From Bradyrhizobium sp. CCBAU 53351 (GTDB lineage: Bacteria > Pseudomonadota > Alphaproteobacteria > Rhizobiales > Xanthobacteraceae): 64,000 bases of DNA. The stretch is taken from positions 6,599,501 to 6,663,500 of the forward strand of contig NZ_CP030059.1 of NCBI RefSeq assembly GCF_015291745.1, in the 5' to 3' direction. The position numbers and the translations under genes are program-made. A model generated the notes under the pieces. It had not been told where the DNA came from. It searched no databases and saw nothing but the letters and a program-made list of their open reading frames with translations. Numbering within the stretch: the first letter of the stretch is position 1; every line of letters starts with the position of its first letter. Below, piece by piece: positions 8,757 to 16,370 of this stretch.

Positions 8757-10319
8757 ATGGAAAGAACCCATCTTTTGACTTCGTTTCAAGATTTCGGCCT
8801 CGCCGAACCGATCGCGCGTGCTCTCGCCGAAGAGAACTACGTCACCCCCACCCCCATCCAGGCCCAGACTGTTCCGATCGCGCTGACCGGGCGCGACGTC
8901 GTCGGCATCGCCCAGACCGGAACCGGCAAGACCGCGTCCTTCGCGCTGCCGATCCTCCACCGCCTGCTCGAGAACCGCATCAAGCCGCAGCCCAAGACCT
9001 GCCGCGTCCTGGTGCTGTCGCCCACCCGCGAGCTGTCCGGCCAGATCCTCGATAGCTTCAACGCCTATGGCCGCCACCTCCGCCTGGCCTCGACGCTCGC
9101 CATCGGCGGCGTGCCGATGGGCCGCCAGGTCCGTGCCCTGATGCAGGGCGTCGACGTGCTGGTCGCCACCCCCGGCCGCCTGCTCGACCTCGTGCAAAGC
9201 AACGGATTGAAACTTTCGAGCGTCGAATTCCTCGTGCTCGACGAAGCCGACCGCATGCTCGACATGGGCTTCATCAACGACATCCGCAAAATCGTCGCGA
9301 AACTCCCGATCAAGCGGCAGACGCTGTTCTTCTCGGCCACCATGCCGAAGGACATCGCCGAGCTCGCCGACGCCATGCTGCGTGACCCCGCCCGCGTCGC
9401 GGTGACCCCGGTCTCCTCGACCGCCGAACGGATCAACCAGCGCATCGTCCAGGTCGACTTCTCCGCCAAGCCCGCCTTCCTGACCAAGCTGCTGAAAGAC
9501 GAGCCGGTCAACCGCGCACTGGTCTTCACCCGCACCAAGCACGGTGCCGACAAGGTGGTGAAGTCACTCGAGAAGGCCGGCATTCCCGCCAGCGCCATCC
9601 ACGGCAACAAGTCGCAGAACCATCGCGAGCGCACGCTCGCCCAGTTCCGCTCGGGCGAGATCCGCACCCTGGTCGCCACCGACATTGCCGCCCGCGGCAT
9701 CGATGTCGACGGCATCAGCCACGTCATCAATTTCGACCTGCCCAACGTGCCGGAAACCTATGTCCACCGTATCGGCCGCACCGCGCGCGCCGGCGCCGAG
9801 GGCACCGCGATCTCGCTGGTGGCCGGCGGCGAGGAACTCAGCTACCTCCGCGACATCGAGCGGCTGATCAAGGTGGCGCTGCCGCGCGAAGACCTCCGTA
9901 CCGATGCCGGCCGCCGCGACGCCGGTCCTCCCCCGTCCCAGCAACGGCAGGGCCGGCCGGGTGGCCGCCCGGGCCAGCGTCCGCAAGGCGCCCGGCACGG
10001 CGACGGACGGCGTGGCGACGAACGGCATGCCGACGGACGCCATCATAGCGCCGGCAGGCCCAGCGACGGACGGCCCGGCGAAGGACGTTATGGCGAGGGC
10101 AGACCTGTTGATGGCAGGCCCGGAGAGGGCCACAAGGCCTCCAAAGGGTCTCGCCGCCGCCGCGGTTCGGGTGGTAAGATGAATTCCTCACCAGCCGATC
10201 GGTCGGAACAGCGTCCCGCGCATAGCGCCGGCAAGCCTGATGGAATACAAGGCGTTGCCTTTTTGCGTCGCGAGAGTCGCCCCAACGGCCGACCGAACCG
10301 CAATCCTCATTCGAACTAA
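8757..10319 (+). CDS. rhlE: DEAD-box ATP-dependent RNA helicase, RhlE type
   Basis: Cytoplasmic RNA helicase of about 520 residues from the ATG at 8757, where similarity to the family (SFQDFGLAEPIARAL) begins. Motifs in order: Q motif TPIQAQTVPI, I AQTGTGKT (about 52-59), Ia PTREL, II DEAD (about 162), III SAT, then helicase C motifs RGIDVDGISHVINFD and VI HRIGRTARAG. After about residue 385 the tail is low-complexity and rich in Gly, Arg, Asp and His, as in RNA-chaperone helicases. It stands directly upstream of infA and cspA on the same strand, suggesting a role in cold or translational stress and ribosome assembly. Confidence 0.92.
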   Translation: MERTHLLTSFQDFGLAEPIARALAEENYVTPTPIQAQTVPIALTGRDVVGIAQTGTGKTASFALPILHRLLENRIKPQPKTCRVLVLSPTRELSGQILDSFNAYGRHLRLASTLAIGGVPMGRQVRALMQGVDVLVATPGRLLDLVQSNGLKLSSVEFLVLDEADRMLDMGFINDIRKIVAKLPIKRQTLFFSATMPKDIAELADAMLRDPARVAVTPVSSTAERINQRIVQVDFSAKPAFLTKLLKDEPVNRALVFTRTKHGADKVVKSLEKAGIPASAIHGNKSQNHRERTLAQFRSGEIRTLVATDIAARGIDVDGISHVINFDLPNVPETYVHRIGRTARAGAEGTAISLVAGGEELSYLRDIERLIKVALPREDLRTDAGRRDAGPPPSQQRQGRPGGRPGQRPQGARHGDGRRGDERHADGRHHSAGRPSDGRPGEGRYGEGRPVDGRPGEGHKASKGSRRRRGSGGKMNSSPADRSEQRPAHSAGKPDGIQGVAFLRRESRPNGRPNRNPHSN

Positions 10320-10343
10320 CAGTCCACGACTGGAGACCCCCAC

Positions 10344-10631
10344 ATGGCTAAGGAAGAGCTGATCCAGTTCGAAGGACTGGTCACCGAAATCCTCCCCGAC
10401 GCCCGCTACCGCGTGCAGCTCGACGCCGGACACGAGATCGTCGCCTACACGGCCGGCAAGATGAAGAAGAACCGCATCAAGACGCTGGCGGGCGACCGCG
10501 TGACGGTGGAGATGTCGCCCTATGACCTGGAGAAGGGCCGGCTGATTTTCCGCCACAAGGACGAACGTCCCAGCGGGGTGGGTGGACCGCCTCGTCCCGG
10601 ACAGCGCGGCGGTCAGTTCCGTCGCCGCTAG
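10344..10631 (+). CDS. infA: Translation initiation factor IF-1 with C-terminal extension
   Basis: OB-fold protein that occupies the ribosomal A site during initiation. Residues 1-72 match IF-1 ([23 protein letters not shown] replaced by [47 protein letters not shown]), then about 23 extra residues rich in Gly, Pro and Arg follow. Canonical IF-1 is about 72 residues long, so this is a longer variant, possibly a second copy in the genome. It starts 24 bases after the helicase gene and is probably co-transcribed with it. Confidence 0.92.
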   Translation: MAKEELIQFEGLVTEILPDARYRVQLDAGHEIVAYTAGKMKKNRIKTLAGDRVTVEMSPYDLEKGRLIFRHKDERPSGVGGPPRPGQRGGQFRRR

Positions 10632-10675
10632 CCTATGGTTGGCGCGCAAGCGCGGAAATAAAATGCCGATCTTTA

Positions 10676-10709
10676 TTTTGATCCGCCGTGCACCCACGGC
10701 GGATCAAAA
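10676..10709 (+). other. Perfect 15-base-pair stem-loop between infA and cspA
   Basis: Arms 10676-10690 and 10695-10709 are exact reverse complements around a CACC loop. U residues lie on the 5' side and A residues on the 3' side in both readings, so it lacks the downstream U tract of an intrinsic terminator. It may protect the infA 3' end or form part of a regulatory leader for cspA, whose start is 190 bases downstream. Confidence 0.6.
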
Positions 10710-10899
10710 AATCGTGCGCGCCCCGATTGTTTTGAGTCCCCAATTCCGATAAAAGGAATTTATCGATTTTCGGCCGGACGACATTAGCATCCACCGGTAC
10801 AGCCGGTTCAGACACGCTGACGACCCTTCCAAAAATTCGATCTAACCGGCCCGCGCGAGTGGGCTCCAACCTTGTGTTATCTGAGAAGGGACTACCCCC

Positions 10900-11112
10900 G
10901 TGAGCATGGGAACCGTGAAGTGGTTTAACGCGACCAAAGGCTTCGGCTTCATTCAGCCCGACGATGGCGGCCAGGACGTGTTCGTCCACATCAGCGCCGT
11001 GGAACGTGCCGGCCTCGGCACGCTGCGTGAAGGTCAGAAGATCTCCTACGAGATCGTGGCCGACCGTCGTTCCGGCAAGTCGGCGGCAGACAATCTCCGC
11101 GACGCAGGCTGA
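10900..11112 (+). CDS. cspA: Cold-shock protein, CspA family
   Basis: Single cold-shock domain of 70 residues acting as a nucleic-acid chaperone. RNP1-like KGFGFIQPD and RNP2-like VFVHISAV motifs are intact, in [20 protein letters not shown]. The likely start is the GTG at 10900 (MSMGTV...), with GAGAAGGG about 10 bases upstream; the internal ATG at 10906 is an alternative. It has a long upstream region (10632-10899) typical of cold-regulated genes and a strong terminator downstream. Confidence 0.95.
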   Translation: MSMGTVKWFNATKGFGFIQPDDGGQDVFVHISAVERAGLGTLREGQKISYEIVADRRSGKSAADNLRDAG

Positions 11113-11151
11113 ACCCGCCGGGCCTCGCCCGATCGGCTCGCAAGAAACAAG

Positions 11152-11184
11152 AAGGCCGTGCGCACCGCACGGCCTTTTTCATTT
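11152..11184 (+). terminator. Intrinsic terminator of cspA
   Basis: Perfect 11-base-pair stem (11152-11162 with 11166-11176), a 3-base loop, and a run of T from 11175 followed by further T-rich sequence. Confidence 0.9.
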
Positions 11185-11209
11185 TCATTCTACACCCTGC
11201 TCGAGGACA

Positions 11210-11842
11210 TCAGCACGAGGACGGTACGCCGTTGTAGGGAACGCAAGTGACCTGGCGCGGCCGCGTATACGACAGATCGCTCAGCGGCAGGCTCGACTTC
11301 AACACGTAGCCCACCGACGGTGTGTAAGTGTAGCTCGCCTCGCTGAGGATGAGGTAGGTCGACGGAATGAGCAGCGTCGATGGAATTTCGTTGGTCACCT
11401 TGTCGCCAGCCTTCCGAGCCGAGGTCGCCAGCGTCGCTTGCGTCGCGCCGCTCGCGATGGTTCCGGCCTTGCTCCACTGGACCGTGGCAATGCTGTTCTC
11501 ATCGATATAGATCTGGGAAATCGCGCCTTTCACGAGCGTTGCGTCGTAAGGCATGATGATCGAGATGCTGGCCGTGAACGTGTTCTGCATGTCGGAATCG
11601 GCAAGCGTCGTCGACTGCGACGTCAGATCGGACAGGGTCCGTGCAATCAACGTGACCTTGCGATCGATCGCCACCGCCGACGAGAACTCGACGGTGCCGA
11701 AGAACATCACCAGCATCAGCGGGACGATGACCGCGAATTCGGTCGCCGCGAGCGCGCGCTTGTCGGCGACGAAGTCACGCAATGAGCAGCGGGCATTTCC
11801 CAAGAAATTCGCAATCGCCTGCATTGGTCCGCCCAGATCCAT
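11210..11842 (-). CDS. TadE/TadF-like pseudopilin of the Tad pilus
   Basis: A 210-residue single-pass protein starting at the ATG at 11842, 5 bases after the upstream stop. Near residues 25-50 it has the TadE-like prepilin segment ALAATEFAVIVPLMLVMFFG, with a Glu at the position needed for processing by the prepilin peptidase. The remainder is an extracytoplasmic domain ending in a Cys pair (VTCVPYNGVPSSC). It is translationally linked to the TadE-like gene at 11848. It may be the TadF or a shortened TadG equivalent; no VWA domain is seen. Confidence 0.82.
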   Translation of the reverse strand: MDLGGPMQAIANFLGNARCSLRDFVADKRALAATEFAVIVPLMLVMFFGTVEFSSAVAIDRKVTLIARTLSDLTSQSTTLADSDMQNTFTASISIIMPYDATLVKGAISQIYIDENSIATVQWSKAGTIASGATQATLATSARKAGDKVTNEIPSTLLIPSTYLILSEASYTYTPSVGYVLKSSLPLSDLSYTRPRQVTCVPYNGVPSSC

Positions 11843-11847
11843 CTGCC

Positions 11848-12468
11848 TCAGAAGGGTTCGTTCTTGAAGGCTGCGGTCGCCACCAGCAGCCGCTTGTTGC
11901 TGCAACCGATGTTGTAGCCGAGGCCGGTGACGACGAGCGGCCACTGGTAGAACAGCCGCACCACGACGACCTGGCTGGCGCTGCCGGGATTGTATTGCAC
12001 GCCGGCCGGATTGAAGGTGCAGGAATCGCCGTAATTGGTGAGGCTCAGCGTCGTGAAGGAACTGGTGCTCACCACGTCGACGTAGAGCTTATTGCAATCG
12101 AACAGCGCCGGGATCTGGCTGCAGACATAGGCCTTGAACGTGGTCTGATCGCACGCCGACACCGTGTTGGGCACCGTCTGACAGGCCGCCACCGAGCCGC
12201 CCTGCGCTTGCGCCTGACCGGTCAGAATCGCACGTGCCGAAGCTTGGGTGACGGTCTCGAGCACCTGGCCTGCGAAGAACACCAGCGCCGTCTCGATGAT
12301 GGCGAACAGCAGCCCGAAGAAGATCGGAGCAACGAGCGCGAACTCGACCGCCGCAGAGCCGCGGCGGCTGCCGCGAAACCGGCTTAGCGCCTTGCGGAGC
12401 GTAAATCTCGTAGACGGAAGCGATGGCATCGCGTCAGATTCCCCAGCAGCGGCGATCCTCTGCTTCAT
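11848..12468 (-). CDS. tadE: TadE-like pseudopilin
   Basis: A 206-residue minor pilin-like protein. After a basic N-terminus (about 14-37) comes the conserved segment RRGSAAVEFALVAPIFFGLL with Glu at +5 of the hydrophobic stretch, the PF07811-type TadE motif. The external part contains several Cys residues (ACQTV, SACDQ, VCSQI, FDCNK, DSCTF, IGCSN) that could form disulphides. The start could also be the Met 14 codons downstream. A CtrA-like site lies 62 bases upstream. Confidence 0.85.
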   Translation of the reverse strand: MKQRIAAAGESDAMPSLPSTRFTLRKALSRFRGSRRGSAAVEFALVAPIFFGLLFAIIETALVFFAGQVLETVTQASARAILTGQAQAQGGSVAACQTVPNTVSACDQTTFKAYVCSQIPALFDCNKLYVDVVSTSSFTTLSLTNYGDSCTFNPAGVQYNPGSASQVVVVRLFYQWPLVVTGLGYNIGCSNKRLLVATAAFKNEPF

Positions 12469-12529
12469 TCAATAGCTAAAACTGATTGTTTAAGTGTTGC
12501 AGGCGATTCACGCTGCGCGAACCGCACGG

Positions 12530-12544
12530 CTAAGGATGCGTTAA
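12530..12544 (-). promoter_or_regulatory. CtrA-like site upstream of the tadE-like operon
   Basis: Read toward the gene the sequence is TTAA-CGCATCC-TTAG, close to the CtrA consensus TTAA-N7-TTAA, ending 62 bases before the tadE-like start. Equivalent motifs at similar distance precede the genes starting at 13159 and 24219. Confidence 0.55.
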
Positions 12545-12661
12545 CCACGCATGCCGGCGGCAGGAAAAGACGGCGCGCGCAGCCGGAAGTCGCCTGGCGT
12601 CCGGGAAGCGCCGAGGCGGATCAGGCGATCCACCCCGGCGCGAACCGGTCAATCGGTCTGG

Positions 12662-13159
12662 CTAGTTGGATTTGGTGGCCGCACCGGCGTTGCCGCTGGC
12701 ACTGCTGCTCAGCGAACCGGCCTGGCTCATCGTGTTGTTGAAGTAGGTGTCGCTGTCGCCGAGCGTCACCCGGCGTTGGCAAAGCGGCATGCAGCTGTAG
12801 GACTCGCGCTCGATCCCGCGATAGACGGTGACGAGCCGGTCGCTCGGGCCTTCGACCTGGATCTGGCGGTCGACCAGAATCTCGCCGCTCCGGTCGAGCG
12901 CGATGAAATTGGTGGCACCGTAGCCCTTGCCGGTCACGACGATCATGCCGCCGGGCTGCAGCGTGACATCGGCGATCAGGGGATTGCCGACCACGATGGT
13001 CGCCACCTTGCCGGGCAGCCGCACCAGCTTGGCCTGGTCGACATTGACGGCGATGGTGTCGGCGGTCGGTTCGGCAAGGCCGGCAGCCGGCGATGCCAGC
13101 ACGGCGGCAGCAACCAGAAGACAGACCCGCGCATGACGGCGCAGCAATTCTTTACGCAT
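12662..13159 (-). CDS. Stand-alone pilus-assembly secretin N-terminal domain protein
   Basis: A 165-residue exported protein: signal peptide (about 1-29, ending GLAEP), then a domain matching the secretin N-domain found at the start of CpaC: VNVDQAKLVRLPGKVATIVV, GNPLIADV, GKGYGATNFIALDRSG. CpaC at 16367-17857 has the corresponding VIDLPRDIKDVLVADPKIANA and VGQTNIVFFDSAG. After about residue 105 it has an unfamiliar tail with Cys residues (SYSCMPLCQRRV) and a Ser/Gly/Ala-rich end, and lacks the secretin pore domain. It may be a periplasmic partner or pilotin-like factor for CpaC; that role is inference. Confidence 0.8.
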   Translation of the reverse strand: MRKELLRRHARVCLLVAAAVLASPAAGLAEPTADTIAVNVDQAKLVRLPGKVATIVVGNPLIADVTLQPGGMIVVTGKGYGATNFIALDRSGEILVDRQIQVEGPSDRLVTVYRGIERESYSCMPLCQRRVTLGDSDTYFNNTMSQAGSLSSSASGNAGAATKSN

Positions 13160-13229
13160 ACTCTTACCCCCGGGACGTCACAAACCGGCAGAAGCGAACG
13201 GATAACAACGGAGCCGGTGCCCGACCCGG

Positions 13230-13244
13230 CTAACCTGCCCTTAA
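13230..13244 (-). promoter_or_regulatory. CtrA-like site upstream of the secretin N-domain gene
   Basis: The minus strand reads TTAA-GGGCAGG-TTAG, 71 bases before the start at 13159. Same pattern as at 12530 and 24280. Confidence 0.55.
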
Positions 13245-13315
13245 TTCATGAACGTTCCGCAAACTCGCAGACGATTGTTCGACGGACCGGCATTTGCGCG
13301 GTCGCTATCTCCAGC

Positions 13316-14143
13316 CTAGCGGCGGAACGGATAGGCCAATTGGCCCGCGATCTCCTTCGGTATGGCCGCTTCGTCCTTGCCGTAGTCCTGCGGAAGCTGC
13401 CCCTCCGGCATGCGGAAGGTGCCGAACAGCACGTCCCAGACCGGGAACGTCCCGGCGAAATTCGTGTTGCCGCCCTCCGCGAGCGAGGTGTGGTGCCAAC
13501 GGTGGAACACCGGGGTTGCCAGCAGATATTTGAACGGTCCGAAGGTCCAGTTCAGATTGGCGTGCACGAAGGCCGAATGGAAGGTGGTGAACGGGCCGAC
13601 CCAGAGCATGATGTTCGGGGAGATGCCGGCCATCAGCAGAACGACGTCGACGCTGATCGTCCCGAGCATGAGATTAATGGGATGGAAGCGGGCCGCGGAA
13701 ATCCAACCGATCTCCTCCGACGAATGATGAATGGCGTGGTACTTCCAGAAACCGCCGTCGTGGAAAAGCCGGTGGATCCAGTACAGCATGAAATCAGACA
13801 GCACCAGGAACAGCAGGGCTTGCACCCACAGGGGCAGCTGCGCCAGCGGACCATGGCCGTTGTCGTAGAAGGCGATGAGCTCGTCGGCATCGTGGATGTT
13901 GAAGACGGCGCCGGCGCCGACGATCAGCAGTCCGATCCGCATGGTGCGGGCGAACACCGGAACGAAGAACCAGTAGCAGATGTCGGTGATGATCTCGCGC
14001 TTGCGCCACCACGGGGCGCCGGGATTGCACGCCCAGAAATGCTCGAGCACGGTGAAGACCGCCGCGAGCACGAAGGTGACGGGGACCACTTTCGCGATGG
14101 TCTCGCCGAGCATCAGGGCGACTTCCATGGGCAGGCTCGACAT
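13316..14143 (-). CDS. Sterol desaturase / fatty acid hydroxylase family membrane protein
   Basis: A 275-residue integral membrane di-iron oxygenase. The three His clusters of the superfamily are visible: HRLFH, HAIHH and HRWHH, plus FHPIN between the second and third. Four or so hydrophobic segments surround them (for example FVLAAVFTVLEHFWA and ALLFLVLSDFMLYW). It hydroxylates or desaturates a lipid; the substrate (hopanoid, sterol-like or fatty acid) cannot be read from sequence. It sits inside the Tad locus on the minus strand with no obvious functional link. Confidence 0.88.
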   Translation of the reverse strand: MSSLPMEVALMLGETIAKVVPVTFVLAAVFTVLEHFWACNPGAPWWRKREIITDICYWFFVPVFARTMRIGLLIVGAGAVFNIHDADELIAFYDNGHGPLAQLPLWVQALLFLVLSDFMLYWIHRLFHDGGFWKYHAIHHSSEEIGWISAARFHPINLMLGTISVDVVLLMAGISPNIMLWVGPFTTFHSAFVHANLNWTFGPFKYLLATPVFHRWHHTSLAEGGNTNFAGTFPVWDVLFGTFRMPEGQLPQDYGKDEAAIPKEIAGQLAYPFRR

Positions 14144-14410
14144 CGTCGCCTCTCTCCGCGAATTCCAATCCTCTTACGCCTACTCCGTGAAATTTAAGGG
14201 AGGATGAAGCGGCCGCTGCGCTGGCGATGCATCTGGAACCGGAGAGAATTGAAGCCCGGCTTTAAGGCGAAATTCACTCTGGACCAAAGCATCTCGCCAG
14301 AAGCCGGTTTGCGCGATCGAATTAACTCTACCGAAAGAGCTCGGCTCCCATGTTCACCGCGTCATAGACAGCGCCGAACGAGGCGATCCCAACCGAATGG
14401 AGTTTTGTTC
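14144..14410. promoter_or_regulatory. Upstream region of the Flp pilin gene with CtrA-like motifs
   Basis: Non-coding. It holds TTAA-GGCGAAA-TTCA at 14262-14276 and TTAA-CTCTACC-GAAA at 14323-14337, both imperfect TTAA-N7-TTAA motifs; the second ends 73 bases before the pilin ATG, a distance like that of the better sites elsewhere in the locus. Confidence 0.35.
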
Positions 14411-14575
14411 ATGAAGAACTTGATTGCGCGTTTTGCGAAGGATGAGTCCGGCGCCACCGCCATCGAATACGGCCTGATCGCCGCCGGCATCGCGCTGGCC
14501 ATCATCACCGTCGTCAACAGCCTCGGCACCACGCTGAACGCCAAGTTCACCGCGATCAGCACCTCGCTGAAGTAA
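14411..14575 (+). CDS. pilA: Flp/Fap-type major pilin
   Basis: A 54-residue prepilin, the structural subunit of the Tad pilus. The short leader MKNLIARFAKDESG is cut after Gly by CpaA, leaving ATAIEYGLIAAGIALAIITV, the diagnostic Flp motif with Glu+5/Tyr+6. The start is the ATG at 14411; the frame is open further upstream but nothing conserved precedes it. A strong terminator follows, so it is probably an independent, highly expressed unit. Confidence 0.96.
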   Translation: MKNLIARFAKDESGATAIEYGLIAAGIALAIITVVNSLGTTLNAKFTAISTSLK

Positions 14576-14598
14576 GCGACAAGCGAACGACGGCAAAA

Positions 14599-14626
14599 GC
14601 CCCGGACCTCCGGGGCCTTTGTTTTT
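14599..14626 (+). terminator. Intrinsic terminator of the Flp pilin gene
   Basis: GCCCCGG / CCGGGGC stem (14599-14605 with 14610-14616) with a 4-base loop, followed by CTTTGTTTTT. Confidence 0.88.
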
Positions 14627-14645
14627 CCGAAGACGGCGAGTTCCA

Positions 14646-14792
14646 GTGGCGTTGCGCGAGTACAGAACCGATGCCGCGGTCGCGGCGAACGAGGCGGTGG
14701 CGGCGCAGGCCGGCTCGCCGGTCTATTGGGTCTGCCTTGCGCTGCTGCTCGCGACGGTCGCACTCGCCGCCCGCATTGCCAGCCTCTGGTAG
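14646..14792 (+). CDS. Possible small membrane protein (48 residues)
   Basis: A short frame from GTG at 14646 to TAG at 14790. The product has a polar N-terminus (VALREYRTDAAVAAN) and one hydrophobic segment (VYWVCLALLLATVALAARIA) ending ...SLW. It lies between the pilin terminator and cpaA. No family is recognised; the coding call rests only on composition, position and a sensible membrane topology. Confidence 0.4.
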   Translation: MALREYRTDAAVAANEAVAAQAGSPVYWVCLALLLATVALAARIASLW

Positions 14793-14916
14793 GCACGCGT
14801 TCCGCGGTTTCGGCCCCGCGTGCCCTTAGCTGCCGTTGTCGGTTTGTTTAGCAACTCGTGGCTAGACTCCGGCGACGCCAGTTCCCGCGGCAAACCCAGG
14901 CCTCAAGACGCAGCCC

Positions 14917-15441
14917 ATGATCCTCGACCTTGCGCGCCTTCTGCTCTTCCCTGCCCTGATGGCGTTCGCCGCCGCGAGCGATCTCTTCACGATGACGATC
15001 TCGAACCGCGTGTCGCTGGCGCTGGTCGCAGGCTTCTTCGCGCTCGCCCTCGCCGGTGGCATGGCACCTTACGAGATGCTCAGTCATGTCGGCGCCGGCG
15101 CGCTGCTGCTGGTCATTGCCTTTGCTTGCTTTGCAATGGGCTGGATGGGCGGCGGCGATGCCAAGGTCGCCGCCTCCGTCGCGCTGTGGTTTGGTTTCAC
15201 GCCCCTGATGGACTTCCTACTCTACGCCTCGTTGTTCGGCGGCGCGCTGACGCTGCTGCTGCTCCAGTTCCGGCAATGGCCCCTGCCTTACGGCCTTGCG
15301 GGACAGGCTTGGCTTGCACGGCTGCACGACAAGCAAACCGGCATTCCTTACGGCATCGCGCTCACGCTTGGCGCGCTGATGGTCTACCCGGAGACCGAAT
15401 GGGTGAAGGCGATCGACCTCGCCCACCTCGCACTGCGCTGA
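14917..15441 (+). CDS. cpaA: Type IV prepilin peptidase CpaA/TadV
   Basis: A 174-residue inner-membrane aspartic protease that removes the leader of Flp prepilin and TadE-like proteins. The two catalytic Asp regions are visible: AAASDLFTMTISN (about 18-30) and GWMGGGDAKVAA (about 75-86, the GxGD-type motif). Five to six hydrophobic segments cover the protein. Like other TadV/CpaA proteins it lacks the N-methylase domain of PilD. It precedes cpaB by 129 bases on the same strand. Confidence 0.94.
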   Translation: MILDLARLLLFPALMAFAAASDLFTMTISNRVSLALVAGFFALALAGGMAPYEMLSHVGAGALLLVIAFACFAMGWMGGGDAKVAASVALWFGFTPLMDFLLYASLFGGALTLLLLQFRQWPLPYGLAGQAWLARLHDKQTGIPYGIALTLGALMVYPETEWVKAIDLAHLALR

Positions 15442-15486
15442 ACGCGCCGGGTAAACCCGGCGTTAAGGCGATTTAGATACGCCTCA

Positions 15487-15501
15487 TTAACCATGCTTTG
15501 A
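15487..15501 (+). promoter_or_regulatory. CtrA-like site upstream of cpaB
   Basis: TTAA-CCATGCT-TTGA, one mismatch from TTAA-N7-TTAA, ending 68 bases before the cpaB start; the spacing agrees with the motifs at 12530, 13230 and 24280. Confidence 0.4.
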
Positions 15502-15569
15502 CGAATAGCTGGTCAACTGCCGATTACGGCGGCGGCAGCGTCGCGGCGTCTTGTTGGAAAGTGAAGCGT

Positions 15570-16370
15570 ATGAATAGGGCACGCATTGTCGTCCTGACGG
15601 TCGCCATCTGCGCCGGCGGTGTCGCCGCGTACCTGGCGAGCGGCTCGGACCAATCTGCGCCGCCTCCGGCGGCTCCGGTCGCACAGCTTCCAACCGTCGA
15701 CGTTCTCGTGGCCAAGAACGACATCGGCCTCGGCCAGACCGTGAAGCCGGAAGACGTGCAATGGCAGACCTGGCCGGCCGCGACCGCCAGCGCCACCTTC
15801 ATTCGCCGCAACGAGCGTCCCGAGGGCGCGACCCAGGTTGCCGGTTCCATCGCCCGCGCCCCCTTCATTCAAGGTGAGCCGATCCGCGACCAGAAGCTGG
15901 TCAAGGCCGAAGGCTCCGGCTTCATGGCGGCAATCCTGCCCACCGGCATGCGGGCGATCTCGACCGAGATCTCGCCGGAAACCGGCGCGGGCGGCTTCAT
16001 CCTGCCCAACGATCGCGTCGACGTCCTTTTGACGCGCCGGCTGAAGAACCCGGACCAGACCAGCGGCGCCCCCGACGTCGTCACCTCCGAGATCATCCTG
16101 GCCAATATCCGCGTCCTGGCCATCGACCAGGCGCCAAAGGAGAAGGACGGCCAGAACGCGGTGGTCGGCAAGACCGTCACCCTCGAGCTCAATCCCGCGC
16201 AGACCGCGACACTCTCCGCGGCCCGCCAGAGCGGAACGCTGTCGCTGGCGCTGCGCAGCATCGTCGACGTCAAGATGAGCGAAATCACGCTCGATGATTC
16301 CGCGCAGAAGCGGGACGGTATTTCGATCATTCGCTACGGCATTCCAAGTCAGACGGCGAAAGCACGATGA
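15570..16370 (+). CDS. cpaB: Tad pilus assembly protein CpaB/RcpC
   Basis: A 266-residue envelope protein anchored by an N-terminal segment (RIVVLTVAICAGGVAAYLA). An SAF domain follows, VDVLVAKNDIGLGQTVKPED and RAPFIQGEPIRDQKLV, then the RcpC domain with LPTGMRAISTEISPETGAGG, FILPNDRVDVLLTRR and VGKTVTLELNPAQTATLSAA. I chose the ATG at 15570, which starts at the membrane anchor; an in-frame GTG 9 bases upstream is possible. Its stop overlaps the cpaC start (ATGA). Confidence 0.94.
   Translation: MNRARIVVLTVAICAGGVAAYLASGSDQSAPPPAAPVAQLPTVDVLVAKNDIGLGQTVKPEDVQWQTWPAATASATFIRRNERPEGATQVAGSIARAPFIQGEPIRDQKLVKAEGSGFMAAILPTGMRAISTEISPETGAGGFILPNDRVDVLLTRRLKNPDQTSGAPDVVTSEIILANIRVLAIDQAPKEKDGQNAVVGKTVTLELNPAQTATLSAARQSGTLSLALRSIVDVKMSEITLDDSAQKRDGISIIRYGIPSQTAKAR

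Noticed and set aside
10676..10709. Hairpin after infA as an intrinsic terminator
   Set aside because: No U tract follows the stem on either strand.
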